Source: VGEM01 sp033764265 (GTDB lineage: Bacteria; Pseudomonadota; Alphaproteobacteria; Rhodospirillales; Rhodospirillaceae). From it: 30,402 nucleotides of DNA. This document shows positions 8,935 through 15,507 of the stretch, one piece after another. The number at the start of each line of letters is the position of its first letter. Within the stretch, counting starts at the first letter, position 1. The stretch spans positions 1-30,402 of the forward strand of contig JANRJB010000062.1 in NCBI GenBank assembly GCA_033764265.1, read 5' to 3'. The translations under genes were made by a program, and so were the position numbers. The notes under the pieces were generated by a model. It was not told the origin of the DNA, searched no databases, and saw nothing but the letters and a program-made list of their open reading frames with translations.

Positions 8935-10029
8935 ATGGTGCATGTCTTGGCTCTCAAAGACGCGCTGGCCAGCCACGACCGATTGGCTCGCCTAGGCCTG
9001 GTTCTCCGCACGGCGCTGTTTCAGTCGCCGTTCAGCGTGGCGATGACGCTCACACTCACGGCGCTGCTCTTCTGGCTGATCCCGCCGTCCTTCCAATGGG
9101 CGGTGAGCGATGCGGTCTTCGCTCCCGATGACCCAACCGCCTGCCGGCAGACGACGGGAGCGTGCTGGGGGTTCGTTGTCGCAAAATCGGGTCAGATTCT
9201 GTTTGGGATCTACCCTCCCGACGAACGGTGGCGCCCGCTCGTGGTCTGCGTGGCATTATTGGCGCTTCTCGTGGTCTCCGCGCGCTCGCAGTGGTGGGGT
9301 TGGTCCCTGGTGGTGGCATGGGGGGTCGTCATCTTGGCGACCTTCGCCCTCATGTCAGGCGGCGTTCTGGGGCTCGTCTACGTGCCGACGGCGTCATGGG
9401 GCGGCCTGCCGGTAACGCTCATCTTGACCGTGGTTGCCATCGGCATCGCCATGCCCGTCTCGATCCTGCTTGCGCTGGCGCGACGGTCTGAGCTGACGGT
9501 AATCAGGTGGATGTGTGTCGGCGTGATCGAGGTCATCCGCGGTTTGCCGCTGCTGACGCTGCTGTTTGTCGCCTCCATCATGCTGCCGCTGTTCCTTCCA
9601 GAGTCCTTGGTTCCCGACAAATTCGTCCGCGCTCTGGTGGCGCTTACACTATTTGCCGCGGCATACCTCTCCGAGGTTGTGCGCGGCGGGCTGCAAGCGG
9701 TGCCCAGGGGACAGTACGAGGCCGCGCGCGCGTTGGGTCTCGGCTATTGGCGAACCCAGCGATACATTGTCCTGCCGCAGGCCCTGCAAATCGTCATTCC
9801 GGCGCTGGCGAACACGGTCATCGTGATGATCAAGAATACCAGCCTGGTCTTGGTGGTAGGATTGTTCGACCTGATTAGTTCCGGTAAGGCGGCGCTGGCC
9901 GACCCGGATTGGAACTCGCCGGCGGCTGAAGTCTATCTGTTCATCGGGGCCATCTACTTCGTCCTTGCCTTCGGCTTTGCCCGGTTCGCCGATTCACTCG
10001 AGCGCCGCGGCGCTGCGAACCGGCGCTGA
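8935..10029 (+). CDS. aapM: amino-acid ABC transporter permease (AapM-like)
   Basis: A 364-residue inner-membrane permease, partner of AapQ in the heterodimeric channel. There is an N-terminal membrane segment (LTLTALLFWLIPPSF), a periplasmic Cys-containing loop (residues ~62-80), a pair of hydrophobic helices (VVCVALLALLVV, VVAWGVVILATFAL), then the conserved transport domain: LILTVVAIGIAMPVSILLALARRSEL, EVIRGLPLLTLLF, AAYLSEVVRGGLQAVPRGQYEAARALGLGYWRTQ (the EAA coupling loop), and IKNTSLVLVVGLFDL. It starts four bases after the aapQ stop, with a GGGAA element about ten bases before the ATG. The aapP start follows 25 bases after its stop. Family and role are firm; the substrate cannot be read from the permease. 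Confidence 0.92.
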   Translation: MVHVLALKDALASHDRLARLGLVLRTALFQSPFSVAMTLTLTALLFWLIPPSFQWAVSDAVFAPDDPTACRQTTGACWGFVVAKSGQILFGIYPPDERWRPLVVCVALLALLVVSARSQWWGWSLVVAWGVVILATFALMSGGVLGLVYVPTASWGGLPVTLILTVVAIGIAMPVSILLALARRSELTVIRWMCVGVIEVIRGLPLLTLLFVASIMLPLFLPESLVPDKFVRALVALTLFAAAYLSEVVRGGLQAVPRGQYEAARALGLGYWRTQRYIVLPQALQIVIPALANTVIVMIKNTSLVLVVGLFDLISSGKAALADPDWNSPAAEVYLFIGAIYFVLAFGFARFADSLERRGAANRR

Positions 10030-10054
10030 TCCAACGGAAGCGGAGTAATTGACG

Positions 10055-10843
10055 ATGGATGCCATGGCAGACGCGCAACGCCGACCGCATGACGAGCGAC
10101 TGCCGACGTCAACGGTTGCCGTTGAATTCGTCGGTGTCCACAAGTGGTTTGGAGCCCTCGAAGTCCTGAAGTCGATCAACCTCCAAGTGCGGCGCAACGA
10201 GCGCGTCGTCGTCTGCGGGCCGTCGGGTTCAGGCAAGTCGACCTTGATCCGCTGTATCATCGGTTTGGAAGAGCATCAGGCTGGCCAGATTTATGTCGAA
10301 GGCGTGGAGGTTGGTGGCCACAGACGACTTGCTGATTCGCGGCGGTGGACCGTAGGCATGGTCTTTCAGCAGTTCAACCTGTTCCCCCATCTGACGGTCC
10401 TGGAGAACTGTACGCTGGCACCGCAAAAGGTCAAAGGGCTTGACCGCGCCACATCGGAAAAGCAGGCCATGGAGTTGTTGGCGCGCGTGCATATTGCCGA
10501 TCAGGCACATAAGTATCCGCTTCAGCTGTCCGGCGGTCAGCAGCAGCGGGCCGCTATTGCCCGGGCGCTGTGCATGCAGCCGCAAATCATGCTGTTCGAC
10601 GAGCCAACCTCATCGCTCGATCCCGAGATGGTCATGGAAGTGCTGGAGACCATGAAGGATCTCGCCCTGGGCGGGATGACAATGATCTGCGTGACTCACG
10701 AGATGGGGTTTGCCCGCGAAGTTGCCGACAGAATCGTGTTCATGGATCAGGGCGAGATTCTCGAGATCGCGCCGCCATCACAGTTCTTTGCCGCGAGCGG
10801 CCACCCGCGCGTGCGTCAGTTTCTGGCCCAGGTCATTCGGTAA
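10055..10843 (+). CDS. aapP: amino-acid ABC transporter ATP-binding protein (AapP-like)
   Basis: A 262-residue ABC ATPase that powers the AapQM channel from the cytoplasmic face. All nucleotide-binding motifs are intact: Walker A GPSGSGKST (residues ~55-63), Q-loop VFQQFNLFPHLTVLEN, signature LSGGQQQR, Walker B IMLFDEPTSSLDPE, and the switch His in CVTHEMGFA. This wording is typical of the polar-amino-acid (GlnQ/HisP/AapP) group. ATG 10055 is preferred because GGAG (10042-10045) lies nine bases upstream; an in-frame TTG at 10049 and ATG at 10064 are alternatives. It is the last gene of the operon. A weak six-base hairpin (GACCGG / CCGGTC, 10845-10862) follows directly but lacks a T-tract. Confidence 0.95.
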   Translation: MDAMADAQRRPHDERLPTSTVAVEFVGVHKWFGALEVLKSINLQVRRNERVVVCGPSGSGKSTLIRCIIGLEEHQAGQIYVEGVEVGGHRRLADSRRWTVGMVFQQFNLFPHLTVLENCTLAPQKVKGLDRATSEKQAMELLARVHIADQAHKYPLQLSGGQQQRAAIARALCMQPQIMLFDEPTSSLDPEMVMEVLETMKDLALGGMTMICVTHEMGFAREVADRIVFMDQGEILEIAPPSQFFAASGHPRVRQFLAQVIR

Positions 10844-10915
10844 CGACCGGAGTGGACCGGTCATGTGTCCGGACCCATTTGAGCGTTGAGCGATTGTTCG
10901 AGCGCGTATCCTGCG

Positions 10916-11040
10916 GCGTTGAAGCCGTTCAAGGGGCATCTCCAGGTCTTCCTTGTGGCCTACAACATTGCCAAGCGGCTGAGACCCTGAAAGGTCTGAT
11001 GCCGTAGGAGCACATCTGAAGACTCTGGATCGGAAGGTTT
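10916..11040 (+). pseudogene. decayed C-terminal tail of an IS481-like transposase
   Basis: Between the Aap operon and the next gene there are about 340 bases without an intact gene, and the middle reads as a broken transposase end. In one frame it gives HLQVFLVAYNIAKRLRP and then a stop. Shifting frame at that point continues with TLKGLMP, a stop where Tyr is expected, EHI, and a stop where Cys is expected. In IS481-family DDE transposases the same area reads AYNFA(R/K)RLKTLKGLTPYE.IC. So the fragment carries at least one frameshift and two in-frame stops and cannot be functional. Only the last ~40 codons are present; I see no catalytic DDE residues, no terminal inverted repeats and no target duplication. 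The remainder of the gap (10844-10915 and 11041-11186) holds nothing I can recognise. Confidence 0.7.
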
Positions 11041-11186
11041 CAAGAGCTCCGCTTTTCGTCACTGTCGGGACTCCAACCGGCCTTCGGAAGAGCGGGCAGC
11101 CCCTCAGGCCTCGACCGCCGGCAGCCGGAACTCGCCGGGTTCGCGGGCTCCCGTTCCCAACTGCCAAAATGGGCAACTCATCCCGG

Positions 11187-12593
11187 CTATGACGGGCGAC
11201 CGGCGTCCGCCGGTGCGGACTTCATCCTGCTCCGCGCAGCGACCGCCATGGCCAGGATCGCGAAACTGAACATCAGCGCGGCGATCATCACGAACGGCGC
11301 GGTGCGCGCCATCGTGTCATAGAGAATCCCGCCCACGAAATTCACGACGATCACGCTGATCGTGCCGGTCATCACGAACACGCCCATGGCCGAGCCGCGC
11401 AGGTGTTCGGGCGCCTCCTGGCCGAAAATCGACTGCGCCGCCACGGTTAGGGCGCCTTCGGCCACGCCGATCAACAGCACCGCGACAAAAAGTGGAACGG
11501 CCCGCATGGAGAATTCGTCTACCGCCGCGGTGGACGCGAACGCGGCAGCCGAGAACACCAACGCCAGAATCAGCAGCGTGACGCGGTTCATGCGGTCGGC
11601 CAGCACCCCGAAGACCGGCTGGCTGATCAGCGTGGCCACGTGCATCGCCGACAGCAGCATGCCGGCCAGCGCGGTGGCCTCGATCGTCGTCAGCCCTTGC
11701 GCCGTGGCGCCGTTCACCACCCATAGCGACAGGAACGTCAGCACCACCGCGGAGTCGCTGCGAATGACGAACGACACAAGCAGCACCAGCCCGAACTTCG
11801 GATTGGCGCGCGCGGCCTCCATCACCGCGCGCACGTTGGCGGCAAGCGTGCGCAGCTCTGCGAGCGGGCCGCGCCGGGCCGATCCGGGGCGCGCGGCGGC
11901 GGCCGTCACACCGCCTTTGCGATCAACCTTGAACAGCCAGACGGCGACCGCCGATCCCGCGATCGCCAGCGCCGCGGTGCCCCAGAACGCCACGCGTCCG
12001 GCCTCGGCCGTGCTCAGCCCCGCGCCCGTCAGCCAGGACAGCGCGTTGGCGCCCAGCGTGGCCAGGAACAGGGACGAGCCCAGGCTCTGCACGATCAGGG
12101 CCAGGGCGATGAACTTTCCGCGCGAGGCGTTTTCGGGGAAGTCGGCCACCAGTGTCGCCCCGCCCGCCGAGTAAGCGGTGGACCCCATCCCGAACAGGAA
12201 GCGCAGTACGAAGAACCACGCGACCGTCGCCGCCAGCGGATAGAGCGCGCACGCCACGCCCATCACCACCATGGCCGCGGCGATCAGCGCGCGACGGCCA
12301 AAGCGGTCGGCCATCGCGCCGAACAAGCCGATGAACAACAGCACCGCAGCCTGTTGAATCACGGCCAGGTTGCCGCTCAGCCGGCCCTGTTCGCCGGTCG
12401 GCACGCCCAGCTGTTCGGTCAACACGAACGGCTGCAGCAGCGCGGTCATGTTCAGCAGGCAGATGTTGATGAGCGACAGCCCCAGGAAAATGAACACCTG
12501 GCCAGCCGGAATCCCGGGGGCGAGCCTGATCGGCCCGATCCGCCCGCCGGTGGACGCGGTCGCCTCTGTATCGCCGACCGAACGCAAATCCAT
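11187..12593 (-). CDS. MFS transporter 1
   Basis: A 468-residue major facilitator superfamily protein with twelve predicted membrane helices. The first helix is VFIFLGLSLINICLL. The conserved MFS loop between helices 2 and 3 reads GAMADRFGRRALI, and the equivalent in the second half reads GVLADRMNRVTLL. A long cytoplasmic loop (residues ~220-260, Arg- and Ala-rich) joins the two halves. It resembles drug/metabolite:proton carriers but the substrate cannot be told. ATG 12593 is used; a purine-rich GAGGGGG lies directly against it, closer than usual for a ribosome binding site. It is divergent from the PhyH-type gene across about 200 bases, so the two probably share a control region and serve the same pathway, for instance uptake of the compound that the dioxygenase modifies or export of a product. 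Confidence 0.88.
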   Translation of the reverse strand: MDLRSVGDTEATASTGGRIGPIRLAPGIPAGQVFIFLGLSLINICLLNMTALLQPFVLTEQLGVPTGEQGRLSGNLAVIQQAAVLLFIGLFGAMADRFGRRALIAAAMVVMGVACALYPLAATVAWFFVLRFLFGMGSTAYSAGGATLVADFPENASRGKFIALALIVQSLGSSLFLATLGANALSWLTGAGLSTAEAGRVAFWGTAALAIAGSAVAVWLFKVDRKGGVTAAAARPGSARRGPLAELRTLAANVRAVMEAARANPKFGLVLLVSFVIRSDSAVVLTFLSLWVVNGATAQGLTTIEATALAGMLLSAMHVATLISQPVFGVLADRMNRVTLLILALVFSAAAFASTAAVDEFSMRAVPLFVAVLLIGVAEGALTVAAQSIFGQEAPEHLRGSAMGVFVMTGTISVIVVNFVGGILYDTMARTAPFVMIAALMFSFAILAMAVAARSRMKSAPADAGRPS

Positions 12594-12790
12594 CCCCCTC
12601 GGCCGATCCCGCCCGGCCGTGTTCCCCGTCGGCGTTATTGCTCCCGCAGTCCGGGTAGTCTGTCACGGCGTGCTGGCGAACCGTCCACTATCCGGGCGAT
12701 GATCCGATAGCGGCGGCATGCCGAGGCGGGCGGGCGTAAGGGTCGAAAAACGGCGGATTGGCCGCCGCAGCGGGCAACAGGGGGAACAAC

Positions 12791-13684
12791 ATGGTCAAAC
12801 GGTTCAACGACGGCGAACTGGCCGAGTTCGCGGCGTTCTACGAGGAGCATGGCGCGGTCAAGCTGCCGGGGTTGATCGAACCCGACTGGGTGAGCCGCAT
12901 TCTACACGAGGTCGACGTGGCCGCCGCCCACGCCGACGATCCCGAGCCCAAGCACGCCATCAGCTACGGTCGCGGGCCGGGCCGCATGACCATCCGCTAC
13001 ATGTGGCGCGTCAACCCGGTGGTGCGGTCGTTCCTGCTGCGCGAAGAACTGGTCGAAGCGCTTGCCCGCATCGTCGACACTTCGGAACTGCGCCTGTGGT
13101 TCGACCTGACCTTCATCCACGACACCAGCGCGCCGGGCGCCGACGGGGGCGAGGGCAGCCGCTGGCATCACGATGCCTCGGCCTTCGTGTGGAAAGGCCA
13201 GAAGCTGCCGTCGTTGTGGATGGCCCTGACGCCGTCGGACGAAAACCGCAGCCGGCTGATGTTCATCGACGGCAGTCACAAGAAATGCCCCGGATATTAT
13301 CGTCCGCCGTCGAACTCGGTGAACGACAAGGGCGAAACGCTGTCCGGTTACTACCCGGTGCCTGAGTGCGACGCGCTGGTGGCCGAAGGCAAGGCGAAGA
13401 TCCTGACCTGGGATTGCCAGCCGGGCGACGCCATCGTCATACATCCGCAAACCCTGCACGGCGCCCGCGGCGTGAAGGGCAACCAGGGCCGGCGCGTCGC
13501 CATGACCACCCGCTGGCTGGGCGACGATTGTCGCTGGGTTCCCGGCCTGTACGATGCCGGCGGGCGCGGGATTCCTGGCCTCGATGGTATCCCCGGCTTG
13601 CCGCAATCGGAGTTGAACAAGTTCTACCTGGGTGACCGGCCGCGCGGCGACCTGTTCCCGCTGGTCTGGCCCAAGGCCGCTTGA
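12791..13684 (+). CDS. phytanoyl-CoA dioxygenase (PhyH) family Fe(II)/2-oxoglutarate oxygenase
   Basis: A 297-residue non-haem iron oxygenase of the PhyH family, cytoplasmic. The iron-binding facial triad is visible as His126-x-Asp128 in RWHHDASAFVW and His223 in HPQTLHGARG. Arg234 or Arg235 (GRRVAMTTRW) is well placed to hold the 2-oxoglutarate carboxylate. The N-terminal part (FNDGELAEFAAFYEEHGAVKLPGLI) is the usual entry of this family. ATG 12791 is chosen because GGGG (12781-12784) lies just upstream; an in-frame TTG at 12758 adds a poor-looking Ala/Gly leader. It is the first gene of a plus-strand run with an alpha/beta hydrolase (19 bases on), an IclR regulator and a TonB receptor. PhyH enzymes hydroxylate acyl-CoAs or small metabolites, and some act on natural products; the substrate here is unknown. 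Confidence 0.9.
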   Translation: MVKRFNDGELAEFAAFYEEHGAVKLPGLIEPDWVSRILHEVDVAAAHADDPEPKHAISYGRGPGRMTIRYMWRVNPVVRSFLLREELVEALARIVDTSELRLWFDLTFIHDTSAPGADGGEGSRWHHDASAFVWKGQKLPSLWMALTPSDENRSRLMFIDGSHKKCPGYYRPPSNSVNDKGETLSGYYPVPECDALVAEGKAKILTWDCQPGDAIVIHPQTLHGARGVKGNQGRRVAMTTRWLGDDCRWVPGLYDAGGRGIPGLDGIPGLPQSELNKFYLGDRPRGDLFPLVWPKAA

Positions 13685-13702
13685 GCGTTGGCGCCGCGGC
13701 TG

Positions 13703-14548
13703 ATGAGCGCGACGAGCCCACCCGCGGTACGCAAAGGCTACGTGCCCACGTCGCGCGGCGAGATCCACTATCGAACCGTCGGCGCCGGCGCGCGCCACGT
13801 CGTGTTCCTGGCATGCGTCTCAACCGGCGGACTGGGGTTCCACGACGTGCTGCCGCTGATGGCCGCGCGCGGTTATCGCGCCGTGGCGATCGACATCATG
13901 GGCTATGGGCGGTCCGACCGGATGTCGGGCGAGTGGCTGATGGGCGACTTCGCCGACAACCTGGCCGAGGCGATGCGCGCCCTGGACGTGCGCCCCACCC
14001 GCTTGGTGGCGGGGCACTTTTCGGCCCTGGTCGCGATCGAGCTGGCGGCGCGTGGTACGGCCGGCATCGAGCGGCTGGTGCTTGACGGCGCCTACATCGC
14101 TTCGGCCGAAGCCCGCGCCAGGCAGGCCACGCGTGCGCCCGCGACCGCCTGGCACGAGGACGGCCGGCACATGCGCGAGGCGTGGACCAAGGCCTATGCC
14201 ATCCTCAAGCGGGTCGATCCGGGACTGACCCTCGATGCTCACCCCAACGCCGCACTGCGCGAGCATGCCCTCGACCTGATGGCGCACTTCGCGTTCGACC
14301 AGGACGTATCGCTGGCCTCGTCCCGGTTCGACACCGCGCAACGGATATCAGCCATAGTCGCGCCGACGCTGGTGGTCAGCAGCGAGGCCGACTGGAATTA
14401 CCCGCACCTGGGGCCGATCGCGGCGCTGGTGCCGGGGGCGCGAACGCACGTCTTTCCCGGTGTGCATCCGTTGCACCAGTTGGGTCGGGCCGACCGGGCC
14501 GGCGAGTATGTCGAGGTGATCGAGGATTTTTTCGCGCCGTCGGGATGA
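13703..14548 (+). CDS. alpha/beta-hydrolase-fold protein with altered nucleophile elbow
   Basis: A 281-residue protein with the alpha/beta-hydrolase fold. Visible landmarks are GEIHYRTVGAG near the N-terminus, VVFLACVSTGG (oxyanion-hole strand), AIDIMGYGRSDR, and the nucleophile elbow region LVAGHFSALVAIELAARG. Aligned with the usual LVGHSMGGxVALELA, the nucleophile Ser position is Phe106 and the following residue is Ser107, with the elbow one residue shorter. A C-terminal GVHPLHQLG supplies a His, and an acidic residue is available in SSEADWNYPH. It may therefore use a shifted Ser, act by a different mechanism, or be non-hydrolytic. ATG 13703 is used; a TTG at 13688 is an alternative. It sits 19 bases after the PhyH gene and 29 bases before the IclR gene, so it is probably co-transcribed with both. 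Confidence 0.85.
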   Translation: MSATSPPAVRKGYVPTSRGEIHYRTVGAGARHVVFLACVSTGGLGFHDVLPLMAARGYRAVAIDIMGYGRSDRMSGEWLMGDFADNLAEAMRALDVRPTRLVAGHFSALVAIELAARGTAGIERLVLDGAYIASAEARARQATRAPATAWHEDGRHMREAWTKAYAILKRVDPGLTLDAHPNAALREHALDLMAHFAFDQDVSLASSRFDTAQRISAIVAPTLVVSSEADWNYPHLGPIAALVPGARTHVFPGVHPLHQLGRADRAGEYVEVIEDFFAPSG

Positions 14549-14576
14549 CGCCGCGCGCGGTCATCGGGGTGGGATC

Positions 14577-15428
14577 ATGACCAAAGGCGACAGCGAAGAA
14601 CTTCAGACATTGCAGCGCGGACTGCGCGTGCTGCGCATCCTGAACGAGCGTGGGCCGATCAATCTTGCCCCGCTGGCGCGCGAGCTGAACATTCCACGTT
14701 CCAACGCCTATCGCCTGCTGCATACCCTGTGCGTCGAAGGCTACGTCGAGCGGGTGCGCAACAGCCGGCTTTACAAGCTCACGCCGCTGGTCCGCCGCTT
14801 GTCGAGCGGTTTCAGCGACGACGACCTTCTGACCTCGGTGGCCGCCGCGCCGGTGGATGCGTTGCGCCAGAAATTGGTGTGGCCAATCGCGCTGGCCACG
14901 CCGCTCGACACCCACATGCTGGTGCGCATCTCCACCGACCATCAGAGCCCGGTGGCGCTGGTGCGCACCCGGCCCGGCTACATCACGCCGATGCTGATGG
15001 CCACCACCGGCATCCTTTATCTGGCGTTCTCGCCCGCGCCGGTGCGCGAGGACACCATTTCGCAGATCGCCGCGGCCGGCCAGCTGACGCCCTTCTATCC
15101 CGATGCCGCCGCGCTCCAACTCGTGATGAAAACCGCGCGCAAGGCCGGCTACTTGTTGATCGACAACCGCTACCGCGAGGGCAGCCTGGGCGTGCCACTG
15201 ATCTGGCGCGGGCGCGTGCTGGGCGGCCTGGTCGTCCGCTACATCAAGACCGCGCTGACCCGCCGCCAGGCCACGGAATTGCTGCTGCCGCCCCTCAAGG
15301 CCGCGGCCGAGGACATCATCTCGGCGTTCGACGAGGCGATCCTGCGCAGCGCGCGGGACTCCGCCTCCAGCCCCCATCTCGGGACTCTTGGATTTCGTCC
15401 GGATTCCGGCCAGTCGGCATTCTCGTGA
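14577..15428 (+). CDS. IclR-family transcriptional regulator (MhpR-like)
   Basis: A 283-residue IclR-type regulator. The N-terminal winged helix (residues ~8-70) includes LQRGLRVLRILNERGPINLAPLARELNIPRSNAYRLLHTL and YVERVRNSRLYKLT. The effector domain covers about residues 85-255. Segments such as RRLSSGFSDDDLL, PVDALRQKLVWPIALATPLD and ATTGILYLAFSP are strongly reminiscent of MhpR, the activator of 3-hydroxyphenylpropionate degradation genes, judged by eye. This points to an aromatic or phenylpropanoid acid as effector, an inference. GGGTGGG just before ATG 14577 can serve as ribosome binding site. The gene lies inside the plus-strand run, between the alpha/beta-hydrolase gene and a TonB receptor, and probably regulates this cluster and the divergent MFS gene. 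Confidence 0.92.
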   Translation: MTKGDSEELQTLQRGLRVLRILNERGPINLAPLARELNIPRSNAYRLLHTLCVEGYVERVRNSRLYKLTPLVRRLSSGFSDDDLLTSVAAAPVDALRQKLVWPIALATPLDTHMLVRISTDHQSPVALVRTRPGYITPMLMATTGILYLAFSPAPVREDTISQIAAAGQLTPFYPDAAALQLVMKTARKAGYLLIDNRYREGSLGVPLIWRGRVLGGLVVRYIKTALTRRQATELLLPPLKAAAEDIISAFDEAILRSARDSASSPHLGTLGFRPDSGQSAFS

Positions 15429-15462
15429 GTTGATGTCACGGGCTTGTCATTAGGCTCCGCTC

Positions 15463-15484
15463 ATCGCGGGCCGTGTGCCGCGAT
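15463..15484. promoter_or_regulatory. inverted repeat before the TonB receptor gene
   Basis: A perfect seven-base inverted repeat, ATCGCGG, eight-base spacer, CCGCGAT, sits between the IclR gene and TonB receptor 2, ending 23 bases before the receptor ATG and just ahead of its ribosome binding site. It could be an operator for the IclR regulator or a leader hairpin. Only the dyad is observed. Confidence 0.35.
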
Positions 15485-15507
15485 CGGGAAACGAGGGGAG
15501 CCAGCCG

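Noticed and set aside
12688..12710. CTATC...GATAG repeat between MFS 1 and PhyH genes as an IclR operator
   Set aside because: Only five matching bases with a long spacer; expected by chance in a 200-base gap.
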